Under the pieces are notes generated by a model. The model was not told where the DNA came from. It made no database searches and worked only from the letters and a program-made list of their open reading frames with translations. A stretch of DNA of 64,000 nucleotides from NCBI GenBank assembly GCA_963733505.1, contig CAVTDW010000002.1, forward strand, positions 94,145 through 158,144, written 5' to 3'. The position numbers and the translations under genes are program-made. Source of the stretch: JALYXV01 sp963733505. GTDB lineage: Bacteria > Actinomycetota > Acidimicrobiia > Acidimicrobiales > Palsa-688. Shown in pieces: positions 26,527-35,029 of this stretch (positions are counted from its first letter, which is position 1; each line of letters opens with the position of its first letter).

Positions 26527-27009
26527 CTAGTGGTCGGGGGAGAGGGCGACAATGGCGTCGTAGACGTGGCGGTGGGTGCCGGCATACTCCGCCAGGTGCC
26601 CGGACAGGGCGGCGAGACACTCGTCGAGGGGAAGCGACTGGTGTTTCAGGACCACGCCGCGCACGGTGTGAACCGCCAGCGCCTGGGCGTCGCCGTGGTC
26701 GATCCACAGCCGGTACGCCCAGTCCTCCAGGTCGAGCTGGACCTCGGCGACGGGGTTCCCACGGAAGGTGACCCGGTCGCCCCCGACACGCTGGAGGGCC
26801 GCGGCCAGTCGGTCGAGGGGCCGCTCCGGGTCGGTCGTACTGGCGACGAGCAGTCGGTAGAGGGCATCGGCGTCGATCGTGGGCCGAGCTCCGGCGACGC
26901 CCGCGGGCGCATCCGGCGGCGGGGCCACGACCCCGCAGAAGCGGCATGCCCCGGTGACGGTCGGCTTCCACGGCGCCCCGCAGTTCTGGCATGTCGAGAT
27001 CGCGCCCAC
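26527..27009 (-). CDS. Zinc-ribbon protein of unknown function
   Basis: A 160-residue protein with an N-terminal zinc ribbon (CQNCGAPW and CRFCG, residues 7-25), a Pro-rich linker, then a domain (residues 40-160) with YRLLVASTTDPERPLDRLA, EVQLDLEDWAYRLW and HRHVYDAIVALSP. I do not recognise the C-terminal domain. The GTG start at 27009 places the first ribbon cysteine at residue 7. It is the first gene of a two-gene operon with the YbjQ-like gene. Confidence 0.6.
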   Translation of the reverse strand: MGAISTCQNCGAPWKPTVTGACRFCGVVAPPPDAPAGVAGARPTIDADALYRLLVASTTDPERPLDRLAAALQRVGGDRVTFRGNPVAEVQLDLEDWAYRLWIDHGDAQALAVHTVRGVVLKHQSLPLDECLAALSGHLAEYAGTHRHVYDAIVALSPDH

Positions 27010-27088
27010 CGCCCCCCGACTGTAGGCCGACCCCCGGACGCGACGAGGAGCCGGGTCGCCACCCGGCTCCTCGTCTGGGCATGGTGCG

Positions 27089-27990
27089 CTACTTGGGCGG
27101 GGGCGTGGAGGCGACCATCGTGCGGGTGTCGAGCAGCTCGCCGGTGGAGTGGTCGCGCACGTTGACGATCACGTCATAGGTCGTGGAGAGGGGCGCATAG
27201 TCGTTGTCGACCAGGCCGATGCCCGCTGTCGCGCCACCGGCGACGACTGGGGAGTACGGGCTACGCCACGCCACGACGCCGGTGGCCTGATCGGATTCCA
27301 CCAGTTCCATGTCGAGCTGTGAGGCGCCTCCGCAGTTGGACACCTTGTACCCGGCCCAGATGGCGCCGATGGCCGTCGACCCGGGGTTGTAGCCGCCGGA
27401 CGCGTTCATGGAGATGATCGAAGCGCAGGCGGCGAGGCGGGCCGCCGGAGTCGCCACGCTGACAGTGCTCGACGACACGGTCGTGCCGCCGCTGTCGGTC
27501 ACCGCCAGGTTGACCTGATAGGTCGCGTTGAACGACAGCGCGTCGGTGTGGCGGGTCGCGACGAACGGCAGGCTGCGCGCCGGCGTCCATGCGTCGGTGG
27601 TGGTCCAGCCAACCGTTCCCGTTGCATCGGTCGCGGTGAGGGTGATCGTGTAGCTACGGCCCGACGAACCGCAGCGGGACAAGGCGATATCGGCATTCCC
27701 CGAGACACCGGCGGTGACCGTGCTCTGGTCGACTGATACCGCGAACTTGTCGATGCTCACACACCCGACGCCCCCCTCGGGGCCGGGGCCGGGGCCGGGA
27801 CTGGTGCAGGAGTCGGTGCTGGTGCAGGAGTCGGTGCCGGGGCTGGCGCTGGGGCCCCTCCGCCTCCGCCGCCGCCTCCTCCTCCGGTGCCACCGCCGCC
27901 CGACCCGCCCTGGGCCAAGGCTGCGGGCGCTGCCAGCAGCGACATCGCGATCACCGCTACCGCCGCTGCGCCGATCTTTCGCTTACGCAT
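27089..27990 (-). pseudogene. Secreted Pro/Gly-rich and Ig-like protein, frame-broken
   Basis: From the ATG at 27990 the protein has a Sec signal (MRKRKIGAAAVAVIAMSLLA, cleavage near ALAQ), then a Gly-rich run and Ala-Pro repeats (PAPAPTPAPAP). The frame then ends near 27757. The next frame continues with EGGVGCVSIDKFAVSVDQST and a beta-sandwich-like domain (residues about 90-300) to 27089. A slip in the Gly/Pro repeats or in the 6-C run at 27771-27776 explains it. The mature C-terminal part has cysteines suggesting disulfides, as in secreted adhesin-type domains. Function unknown. Confidence 0.6.
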
Positions 27991-28082
27991 GTTCTCTTCT
28001 CCCTCGAGCGTTCCCGGGCCGCCCACACTGAGAGGCTCCTGTCGAAGGATCTGCGCGGGCCGGTGCGGCTACAAGACGGCCA

Positions 28083-28152
28083 ATGGTCCTACGACCTTCT
28101 GGCTACCCGGCATGGTTTGGGCGGATCATCCGATTGATGGTCTTACGACCAT
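28083..28152. promoter_or_regulatory. Two palindromes, candidate operator of a NarL-type regulator
   Basis: ATGGTCCTACGACCT (28083-28097) and ATGGTCTTACGACCAT (28137-28152) share the dyad GGTC-N-TACGACC. Their centres are about 54 bp apart, near five helical turns. They lie upstream of the receiver-membrane protein (GTG at 28211) and near a NarL-type response regulator (29.4-30.0 kb). Binding by that regulator is inference only. Confidence 0.4.
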
Positions 28153-28210
28153 TGACCGATGGCGTGACCGGTTCCGATGGTCGACACTGGGTGCAGAGAG
28201 AGGCTGAGCC

Positions 28211-29284
28211 GTGAATCCGCCCGACGATCAACTACCCACGCCGGACCGACCCCCGGGCGATGGACCGGCCGCGCCGGCGCGGGTCCTGGTAGTCGACGAT
28301 CACGCGGGTGTCCGCGCCGGCGTCGTCGCCTTGATCCGGACGCGCCGGGAGTTCGTGGTCGTCGGCGAAGCGGCCGACGGTCGCGCGGCGGTCGAACTCG
28401 CGTCCCGCTTGGCGCCCGATCTGATCCTTATGGATGTCTCGATGCCGGTCATGGACGGCGTCGACGCCACTCGAGAAATCGCCGGACTGGCAGATCCGCC
28501 AGCGGTGCTGCTGTTCACGGCCTGGGCTGATCGGGAACGAATCGCGGAAGCGGTTGCCGCTGGTGCCGCGGGACACGTACTGAAGGACGCGCCGCCCCGC
28601 GTGCTCCTCGCAGCCCTCGAATCTGCGCTGGCCGGTCCTCGGCCGCGGCTCGTGGAGGTGCCGGCCCTCGACGCGGCCGCCCCCGGTGTCGCCGGCCACC
28701 GAAACGTCGTCCCGATCGGTGGCCGGACACGGGGCCGCCGATGGCCGGTCCGCCTCACCGCCGGGGCGGCCGCGGTCGTGATCCTTGGGACCACCGGTGC
28801 CGCCGCCGCCAGTGAAGGCAGGCTCCCACCGCCCATCCAGGCGGCGGCCCGATTCGTCGGGCTCCCGACCCCGCCCGGCCAGCAAGACCTGGACGACGCT
28901 CGTCACGATCTGGCACGTCTCGACGCGGCACTGCGCAGTGGTGACTCGAACGCCATCGCAGCGGCCGCCGCTCGGCTCCAGGGACGACTCAGCACACTGA
29001 GTTCGACGGACCAGACTCGACTGGGGGTCGCGACGGCGCTCGACCGCGCCCAGCAGCGCCTGGCACCGGTCGGATCTCCGAGCAGCACCGTCGGGCCCGC
29101 GGCGCCGCCGACCCCGAGCCCGACGCCGGCGCCCGCCCCGCCGACCACCGTCGATCACCGTGGGCGGGGAGGCGGTGGCGGCGGTGACGAAACCGGCACG
29201 ACGAGCGGCGCTCGAGGCCCCGGTCCCGCACCGACGACAACGGTTCCTGCGGCGGGCTTCGCCGGCGACGACCACGCCCGATAA
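28211..29284 (+). CDS. Membrane-anchored receiver-domain protein (REC plus membrane helix)
   Basis: A 357-residue protein with an unusual layout. Residues 23-142 are a response-regulator receiver domain with the acidic pair D29/D30, phospho-acceptor D75 in LILMDVSMPVMDG, T103 and K125 in HVLKDA. No DNA-binding domain follows. Instead there is a basic stretch, one membrane helix (residues 179-200) and an extracytoplasmic region with helices (LDDARHDLARLDAALRSG, AAAARLQGRLSTL), then Pro/Thr- and Gly-rich linkers. The GTG at 28211 has GAGAGAGG upstream. Receiver domain inside and helix in the membrane suggest a phosphorylation-controlled protein at the membrane. Partner unknown. Confidence 0.75.
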   Translation: MNPPDDQLPTPDRPPGDGPAAPARVLVVDDHAGVRAGVVALIRTRREFVVVGEAADGRAAVELASRLAPDLILMDVSMPVMDGVDATREIAGLADPPAVLLFTAWADRERIAEAVAAGAAGHVLKDAPPRVLLAALESALAGPRPRLVEVPALDAAAPGVAGHRNVVPIGGRTRGRRWPVRLTAGAAAVVILGTTGAAAASEGRLPPPIQAAARFVGLPTPPGQQDLDDARHDLARLDAALRSGDSNAIAAAAARLQGRLSTLSSTDQTRLGVATALDRAQQRLAPVGSPSSTVGPAAPPTPSPTPAPAPPTTVDHRGRGGGGGGDETGTTSGARGPGPAPTTTVPAAGFAGDDHAR

Positions 29285-29380
29285 CTCAGGCAGGGGCGGC
29301 CAAGGCGGAGGCGGTCGAGGAGGCGGAGGCTCCCCGGGGGGGCCGCCCACCACGTCACCCCCAGGCGCACAAGCGCACGC

Positions 29381-30010
29381 TTAGCCGGTAGCTCCGAGTC
29401 CGTGGCGTTCCGCCCAGAGCGCCGCCTGGGTGCGATCCTGGACGCCGATCCGACTGAACACCCGAGTGAGATGGGACTTGACCGTTTTCTCGGAGATTCC
29501 GAGCCGACGGGCGATCTGCTTGTTGGCCAGGCCGGAGCACAGCGCCGCCAGGATCTCTCGCTCCCGAGGGGTCAACTCCTCGGCCGCCTTGCGCTGGCTG
29601 CCGAGCTGGAGAAGGGCCTTGGCGGCCTTGGGGGAAAACGGCGACTCGCCTTGGGCGGCCGACCGCACGCCCCGGAGCAGCTCGTCGGGCTCGGCGTCCT
29701 TCAGCAGATAGCCCACCGCGCCGGCGTCGATGGCATCGAGGATCCGGTCGCGCTCGGAGAACGACGTGAGGATCACGACCGGCAGGTCCGGCTGTGCCGC
29801 CTTGATCCGGCGCGTCCCTTCCACCCCGTCCACCTCCGGCATGGACAGGTCCATGAGCACCACATCGGGGACCTGGAGGGCGGCGCGCTCCGCTGCTTCG
29901 GCCCCGTTGGCCGCTTCGCCGATCACCTCGATGTCGTCGACACTGCCGAAGAGCTGGCCGAGACCGCGCCGGACGACCTCGTGGTCGTCGGCGATCAAGA
30001 TCCGGATCAT
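29381..30010 (-). CDS. NarL/FixJ-type response regulator
   Basis: A 209-residue two-component regulator. The receiver domain (residues 1-125) has D8/D9, phospho-acceptor D54 in VLMDLSMPEVDG and K in YLLKDAEPD. The LuxR-type HTH (residues 143-200) has ELTPREREILAALCSGLANKQIA and ISEKTVKSHLTRVFSRIGV. It regulates transcription when phosphorylated. Its ATG overlaps the kinase stop by 4 bases, so the kinase and regulator are cotranslated. The targets are unknown. Palindromes near 28.1 kb are candidates. Confidence 0.92.
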   Translation of the reverse strand: MIRILIADDHEVVRRGLGQLFGSVDDIEVIGEAANGAEAAERAALQVPDVVLMDLSMPEVDGVEGTRRIKAAQPDLPVVILTSFSERDRILDAIDAGAVGYLLKDAEPDELLRGVRSAAQGESPFSPKAAKALLQLGSQRKAAEELTPREREILAALCSGLANKQIARRLGISEKTVKSHLTRVFSRIGVQDRTQAALWAERHGLGATG

Positions 30011-31404
30011 GAGATGGGCAACTCCAATCGGAGGCGGGTGCCGCTGCGGCCATCGGAGTGCACGTCAAGGCGGCCGCCGGCGTCGCCCGCCAGCTCGCCG
30101 AGCAGGTGCAGCCCCACGTGGCCTTGGGCGGAGTGGGCGTCGACGGTCGCGGGGCTGAAGCCCGGGCCGTCGTCCACGATCTCGAGATGGAGCTTGTCAT
30201 CCGCCTCGGTCACCGTCACCGTCACCGTGACTCGGCGCGCCGTCGATGCGTGACGGCCGATGTTGCGGATCGCCTCCTGCGCCGTCCGGTAGGCCAGCGC
30301 CTCGACGTCGCGTGCCAAGTCGATGCGGTCGGGGATGGTGAGGGAGACTTCGACGCCGCGGGCCCGCAGCGGCGACACCAGGTCCTGCAGGGCGACGGCC
30401 AGGCCTTCGTCGTGCAGCCGAGGTGGTGCGATCGCCACGATGAGGGTTCGAAGGTCCCGGATGCCCTGCCGAAGCTCGCCCGCCGCTCGAGACACCGTCG
30501 CGGCCACATCGGACAACCCCGCGGTGCTGGCGTGCTCGGCGGCCGCGGTGAGTGACAGGGCCGTTCCGGCCAACGCCTGGACCGGTCCATCGTGCAGGTC
30601 GGCAGCAACGTGCCGGCGCTCGACATCGGCCGAGCTGATCGCCCGCTGGAGAAGCCGTTGCTGCTCGGTCTGTCCCGCTTCGAGGCGCCGGGCCATGGCC
30701 CACGCCAGCGGGACCTGGGCGAGGAACAGCAGCAACAGCCCGGCGAGCATGGCGGGCAGGACCGAGACGAACGCCCGGTGGCTGTCCGCGGTGACCGAGG
30801 AGAACTTGATGTAGGCCTCGAAGAGGACCGGCTGGCCGCTGCTGGTGCGCAGCCCGTCGTAAACCTGGAGCAGCTTCGTGAACTGGCGCTCGTACAGATT
30901 CTCAGGTGCCCCCAGGTTGGACACGCCTGCCTCAGGGTTGCCGCTTGTCAGGGCTTTGGCGTCGTCATGGTCGAGGCCGTAGTGCTGGCCGATCAGGCGG
31001 GGCTCGTCTGAGTAGAGGATCGTCCCGTCGGCCGACCAGACCTTGACCCGGACCAGTCGGTCGGAGAGGACGCGGGTCTTGACGACCTGGTCCAAGGCTG
31101 CGAGCGCTCCCGGATCGCCGTGGACGACACCGTCGGTGAGAAGCGGCCAGACGGCCGCTCGACCCTCGGCGACGGTGAGATCCCGGGCGTCTCGCACCGC
31201 CCCGGCGGTCGCGCTACGGCTCACCAACCAGGCAACGCCGATGGTGATCAGGATCACCGCCGCCAGGTCGGCCGCGACGAAGGTCAACACCGCCGAGCGG
31301 ACAGTGATACGCCGTCCACTCGCCGGGCGGGGAGGCGGTGTGAATGCGAACTCCTGGGCCGGCGGCGGCGCGGCAGTCGGCTCGACGGATGAGACGGTCT
31401 TCAC
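30007..31404 (-). CDS. Sensor histidine kinase (HisKA_3/NarX-like)
   Basis: A 465-residue membrane kinase. Two helices (residues 37-60 and 213-236) flank an extracytoplasmic sensor of about 150 residues containing a dCache/PAS-like segment (RLVRVKVWSADGTILYSD). The HisKA_3 motif VERRHVAADLHDGPVQALAG carries the phospho-accepting histidine H271. The HATPase part has IVDDGPGFSP and GHVGLHLLGELAGDAGGRL. It pairs with the response regulator through a 4-base overlap. The GTG at 31404 immediately follows the stop of the upstream flavoprotein gene. The signal is unknown. Confidence 0.9.
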   Translation of the reverse strand: MKTVSSVEPTAAPPPAQEFAFTPPPRPASGRRITVRSAVLTFVAADLAAVILITIGVAWLVSRSATAGAVRDARDLTVAEGRAAVWPLLTDGVVHGDPGALAALDQVVKTRVLSDRLVRVKVWSADGTILYSDEPRLIGQHYGLDHDDAKALTSGNPEAGVSNLGAPENLYERQFTKLLQVYDGLRTSSGQPVLFEAYIKFSSVTADSHRAFVSVLPAMLAGLLLLFLAQVPLAWAMARRLEAGQTEQQRLLQRAISSADVERRHVAADLHDGPVQALAGTALSLTAAAEHASTAGLSDVAATVSRAAGELRQGIRDLRTLIVAIAPPRLHDEGLAVALQDLVSPLRARGVEVSLTIPDRIDLARDVEALAYRTAQEAIRNIGRHASTARRVTVTVTVTEADDKLHLEIVDDGPGFSPATVDAHSAQGHVGLHLLGELAGDAGGRLDVHSDGRSGTRLRLELPIS

Positions 31405-32640
31405 TCAGCTGGCCGCCGAGGACCGGTCGGGGAGAAATGCGCCGGGGCCATGAAGCATCCTGGGCTGCCAGCGGTGCGGCGTGGCGAGTACCGCCCGGGG
31501 ATAGTCCTCGAACATCCAGCGCACGAAGTTGCGGCGGGTCCAGTCATTGGCGCCCGCGACGCGCACCGCCGCCCGGACCCCTTTGCGGTGTCGAAGGCTT
31601 CGGGAAAGCGCCGTGGCCAGCCGGTCGTCGGCGCCCATGCCCGCCAGGACGTGGCGGCGGTAGCTGTCGGCCACCAGGCTCGGCCGATGCGGTCCGCCGG
31701 CGATGACGGCGTGCGCCGCCAGTTCGCCGGTTTCCAGGGCTTGGCCGATCCCTTCACCGGTCAAGGTATCGGTGGCCCGGGCGGCGTCGCCCACGAAGAG
31801 GACCCGGCCGGCCGTCAGCTCGGTGGCGCCGATTCGGGCCGGTATGGGCCAGGCCTTCGTCGGCGCCTCGGGCCGGGCGTCGGGCCCGAGGACGGCCCGG
31901 ACGTGCGGTCGCTGCAGGACGTCGGCCCACTGGGCCTTCATCTCGTGGGTGGGTTTCCCGGCCGAGCGGTGTATCCCGAAGCCGACATTGGCTCGCCCGC
32001 CGGGCAGGGGGAACGACCAGGCGTAGCCAGGGAGGAGATCGGCGTCGAACCAGACCCAGAGTTGGTGGGCGGCGGCGGCGTCGACATCGGTGAAGTACTG
32101 CCGGAGGGCGTGCCACTCACCGAGGTACCCGGCCTCGTCGCTGACCCCGAGCTTCTTGCGAAGGGGCGACCACATGCCGTCGGCGGCCACGGCGTAGCGG
32201 GTGAGGACCGGTCCTACACCGTCGACTTCGAGTTCCACCAGGTCGTGGCGCTGTGCGGCATCAGTGACGGCGTGTCCGTCGTAGACCTTGACGCCCGCGG
32301 CCCGTGCGACGTCGACGAACGCGGCATCGAGATCGCTTCGCCGGGCGACCGCGGCAAACACGCCGCCCGTTGCGGGGAGCGGAAACCGCACCGTCCGTCC
32401 GGAGGGCGAGCGGATCCACGTCTCGGTGACCGGCTGCCAGGACGCGACCGCGTCGGGGCGCAACCCCAGCCGCTCGTAGCGCCGGAGCGCCCCGGTCGTC
32501 AGCCCGTCACCGCAACACTTGTCGCGCGGGAAGCGGGCCTTGTCGAACAAGACGACGTCGCGCCCGGCCCGGGCCAAGGTGATGGCCGCGGCAACGCCGG
32601 CCGGCCCCCCTCCCACGACGGCGACGTCGGCCCGCAACAT
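31405..32640 (-). CDS. Geranylgeranyl reductase-family FAD oxidoreductase
   Basis: A 411-residue flavoprotein. The Rossmann motif DVAVVGGGPAGVAAAITLARAG (near the N-terminus), FDKARFPRDKCCGDGLT and the later GRVLFVGDAARATDTLTGEGIGQALETGE are typical of geranylgeranyl reductase/PHBH-like monooxygenases. The family reduces prenyl double bonds in lipids, menaquinone or chlorophyll side chains. The exact substrate cannot be seen. The ATG at 32640 is chosen over an upstream frame extension because the Rossmann motif starts three residues later. It leads the kinase/regulator operon. Confidence 0.8.
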   Translation of the reverse strand: MLRADVAVVGGGPAGVAAAITLARAGRDVVLFDKARFPRDKCCGDGLTTGALRRYERLGLRPDAVASWQPVTETWIRSPSGRTVRFPLPATGGVFAAVARRSDLDAAFVDVARAAGVKVYDGHAVTDAAQRHDLVELEVDGVGPVLTRYAVAADGMWSPLRKKLGVSDEAGYLGEWHALRQYFTDVDAAAAHQLWVWFDADLLPGYAWSFPLPGGRANVGFGIHRSAGKPTHEMKAQWADVLQRPHVRAVLGPDARPEAPTKAWPIPARIGATELTAGRVLFVGDAARATDTLTGEGIGQALETGELAAHAVIAGGPHRPSLVADSYRRHVLAGMGADDRLATALSRSLRHRKGVRAAVRVAGANDWTRRNFVRWMFEDYPRAVLATPHRWQPRMLHGPGAFLPDRSSAAS

Positions 32641-32698
32641 GAAAGCGAGGCTAGAGCCTCCTGCGCCCTTTGCCGCACCGGCGATCCCCCAGCCGTCC

Positions 32699-32743
32699 TT
32701 TCCTAGCAGTTCATGTCCTGTGGCGGTCATGTACTGCTATGAA
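32699..32743. repeat. Palindromic repeat copy 1
   Basis: A 44-bp copy of TTCCTAGCAGTTCATG ... CATGTACTGCTATGAA, forming an imperfect hairpin. The right arm has one change (CTATGAA versus CTAGGAA) compared with copy 2 at 32775-32818. The two copies are 76 bp apart. It lies between the flavoprotein start and the epimerase end, both on the minus strand. Confidence 0.8.
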
Positions 32744-32774
32744 GCGCCGTCCCCCATTCCTCCCGGGCGTCTGT

Positions 32775-32818
32775 TTCCTAGCAGTTCATGTCCTGTGGCC
32801 GTCATGTACTGCTAGGAA
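32775..32818. repeat. Palindromic repeat copy 2, overlapping a stop codon
   Basis: The arms TTCCTAGCAGT and ACTGCTAGGAA pair perfectly, with CATG on each side and a 12-base central spacer. The epimerase stop codon (32812-32814) falls inside the right arm. It may act as a terminator or be a mobile palindromic repeat. Confidence 0.8.
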
Positions 32819-33714
32819 GCCCGCCGCTCGTCGCGTAGGGCCGCGGCCAGGACCTCAGCCGATGTCTTGGTGGCCTTCCAGCCGAGGACCTGGGCCGCCT
32901 TGGCCGGGTCGAGGGCGAGGGGGCCGTTGACGAGGATGGCACGATCGGCGCCGAAGGGGGTCTGATGCAGCCGAAACGCCAACTCCGAGCCCGCCAGCAG
33001 GACCCGCGCCGGTAGGCGCAGCACGTGGCTCCCGGCGACCTTCGCCACGCCCGTGGCGTTCAGCCAATCGGCGGGAGCGATATTGACCACGCCCGTCGCG
33101 GTCGACGCCCCGGCCTGGTGCAGGGCGGCCGCAGCGTCATCCTCGTCGAGGAACTGCAACGCTTCGTTTTTCCCCCTGAATGCCGGCACCACCAGCCGAT
33201 ACCCCTTGACCGCCTTCGCGACCTCGGGATCGGCGTGGGCTCCGAGGACAGCGCCGATGCGCAGGACCAGGGTGGGGGCGGCGCTCACGCAGAGCCGCTC
33301 GGCTCGCAACTTGTCGGTGGCGTAGGCGCACTGGCGGTTGGGGCGGGGCCAGTGGTCCTCGCCGATGGGCAGCGGGTTGTCGGGCCAGGCGCCGTAGACG
33401 GCGGCGGAGGAGGCCAGCACGACGCGGGCGGGGCGCGCCGCGAGGACGTTGCGGGTCCCGTCCCAGTTGGCGTGGGCCGTGTCGGGGCCCCGCCACAGGG
33501 CGAAGCCGAGGTGGAACAGCACGTCCACGGCCGCCAGGGCCTCGCGGGCGGTGTCCTCCCGCAGGTCCGCTTGGGTGTGGACCAGCTTGGGGTGCTCGGT
33601 GGCGAGCGGGCGGCGGGCGACGGAGCGAACCGTCGCCACCGCCGGGTCCTCGAGGAGCAGGGCCAGGAGCCGGGAGCCCAGATGGCCCGTGGCTCCGGTC
33701 AGGCCAACGTCGAT
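32812..33714 (-). CDS. NAD-dependent epimerase/dehydratase (possible ceramide reductase)
   Basis: An extended SDR of about 300 residues. It starts with the cofactor motif GLTGATGHLGSRLL. Later parts are VLFHLGFALWRGP, LASSAAVYGAW (S of the catalytic set), CAYATDKLRAERL (Y-x-x-x-K) and LRIGAVLG. The start is unclear: no ATG, GTG or TTG precedes the Rossmann motif in frame, and 33714 is an ATC. The gene overlaps the end of the upstream aminotransferase by about 16 bases. Bacterial ceramide synthesis uses such an epimerase-like reductase (CerR), and the gene order beside a Spt-like enzyme fits that. The assignment is inference. Confidence 0.65.
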   Translation of the reverse strand: MDVGLTGATGHLGSRLLALLLEDPAVATVRSVARRPLATEHPKLVHTQADLREDTAREALAAVDVLFHLGFALWRGPDTAHANWDGTRNVLAARPARVVLASSAAVYGAWPDNPLPIGEDHWPRPNRQCAYATDKLRAERLCVSAAPTLVLRIGAVLGAHADPEVAKAVKGYRLVVPAFRGKNEALQFLDEDDAAAALHQAGASTATGVVNIAPADWLNATGVAKVAGSHVLRLPARVLLAGSELAFRLHQTPFGADRAILVNGPLALDPAKAAQVLGWKATKTSAEVLAAALRDERRAS

Positions 33715-34934
33715 CGAACGTCCTCGAAGGCCCGCAGTGCCCGGGCGATGTGTTCCTCGGTGTGGGTGGCCATGACCGACGTGCGCAGCAGCGCCCGGCC
33801 CGGCGGGACGGCCGGGGGCACGGCGCAGTTGGTGTACACCCCGCGGTCGAGCAGGTTGCGCCAGGTGCGGCCGGCGTCCCAGTCCTCGCCGATGTGCACC
33901 GGGACGATCGGGCCTTGGGGCACCCCGCCGACCTGGAAGCCGAGTTCGGACAGGCCGGCGTGGAGCTGGCGGGCCCGCTCCAGGACCAGGCCTCGGCGGT
34001 CGCCGTCGGATTGGGCGATGCGCACCGCGGCCAGTGCGGCGCCGAGGGCGGCGGGAACACCGGCGGCGGTGAAGAGCATGACCCGGCAGGCGATGCGGAG
34101 GTAGTCGATCACCGCTTTGGGGCCCGCGATGAATCCGCCGCACGACGCGAGCGACTTGGAGAAGGTACCCATCACGAGATCGGGGGTGATGCCTGCGGCC
34201 GCGGCGGTGCCCCGGCCGTCGGGTCCGAGCACACCGAGGGCGTGGGCCTCGTCGACGAGGAAGCGGGCCCCGAACTCGGCGCACACGGCCGCGAACTCGG
34301 CGACCGGGGCGACATCGCCTTCCATCGAGTAGATCCCGTCGACGGCGACGAGCGCGGCACCGGGGTTTTCGCGCTTGTCGTGCCAGGTGCGAAGCCGGTG
34401 GCGCAGGCTCGACGGCAGGTTGTGGCGGAACGAACGCATGGTGCCGACCGACATGCGGGCCCCGTCGATCAGGCTGGCGTGGGCGGCCGAGTCGAGGAAG
34501 ACGGCGTCGTTGGCTTCGACCATGGTCGCGATCAATCCCAGGTTGACCATGTAGCCGGTCGAGAACACCAGGCAGGCCTCGACTTGCAACCAGTCGCCCA
34601 AGGCTTCCTCGAGCTCACGATGCAACTGGAGGGTGCCGTTCATCAGCCGGCTGCCGGTGCAGCCCGTGCCGTAGCGATCGATGGCATCGATCGCCGCCTG
34701 CTTGACCCGGTTGTCACCGGTGAGGCCCAGATAGTTGTTGGAGCCCAGCATGATGACTGGTTTGTCCTCGTGCATGACGACCGGACCCGACTGGCTGGCC
34801 ATCTCCCGGTAGTACGGGAGGAGCCCCATTTGCTCGGCCGCCCGGTACTCGAGCAGGCGCGGTGAGTCGCACTTGTCGAACAGGTCGACGGCCGGAATGG
34901 GCGTGCTGTCGGCATGGGTCCAGGCTTCAGCCAC
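33699..34934 (-). CDS. Alpha-oxoamine synthase, serine palmitoyltransferase-like
   Basis: A 411-residue PLP enzyme of the alpha-oxoamine synthase family. K260 in MGTFSKSLAS is the cofactor lysine; DEAHALGVLG holds the PLP-pairing aspartate (residues 228-237). YGTGCTGSRLMNGTLQLH near residue 90 is the form seen in serine palmitoyltransferases, rather than the form seen in biotin (BioF) or 2-amino-3-ketobutyrate enzymes. FSTGYMVNLG follows. The GTG at 34934 gives normal length. Its neighbours are an epimerase/reductase and an LpxO-like hydroxylase on the same strand. Spt condenses serine with an acyl thioester to start sphingolipid synthesis. A related acyl-amino-acid condensation is also possible. 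Confidence 0.7.
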   Translation of the reverse strand: MAEAWTHADSTPIPAVDLFDKCDSPRLLEYRAAEQMGLLPYYREMASQSGPVVMHEDKPVIMLGSNNYLGLTGDNRVKQAAIDAIDRYGTGCTGSRLMNGTLQLHRELEEALGDWLQVEACLVFSTGYMVNLGLIATMVEANDAVFLDSAAHASLIDGARMSVGTMRSFRHNLPSSLRHRLRTWHDKRENPGAALVAVDGIYSMEGDVAPVAEFAAVCAEFGARFLVDEAHALGVLGPDGRGTAAAAGITPDLVMGTFSKSLASCGGFIAGPKAVIDYLRIACRVMLFTAAGVPAALGAALAAVRIAQSDGDRRGLVLERARQLHAGLSELGFQVGGVPQGPIVPVHIGEDWDAGRTWRNLLDRGVYTNCAVPPAVPPGRALLRTSVMATHTEEHIARALRAFEDVRSTLA

Positions 34935-35029
34935 GAGACCCAAGGGTAAGGGACGGCCGCGCAGCGCGCCAGGGATAGTGTGACAATTGTCACGCCCGGT
35001 GTCGGGCGGCGGCTGACGCAGCGGCTGCG

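Noticed and set aside
18400..33000. CRISPR array in the repeat-rich intergenic regions
   Set aside because: The tandem repeats have no spacers of constant length between units and no cas genes are near. The RecB/Cas4-like nuclease stands alone with a PAP2 gene.
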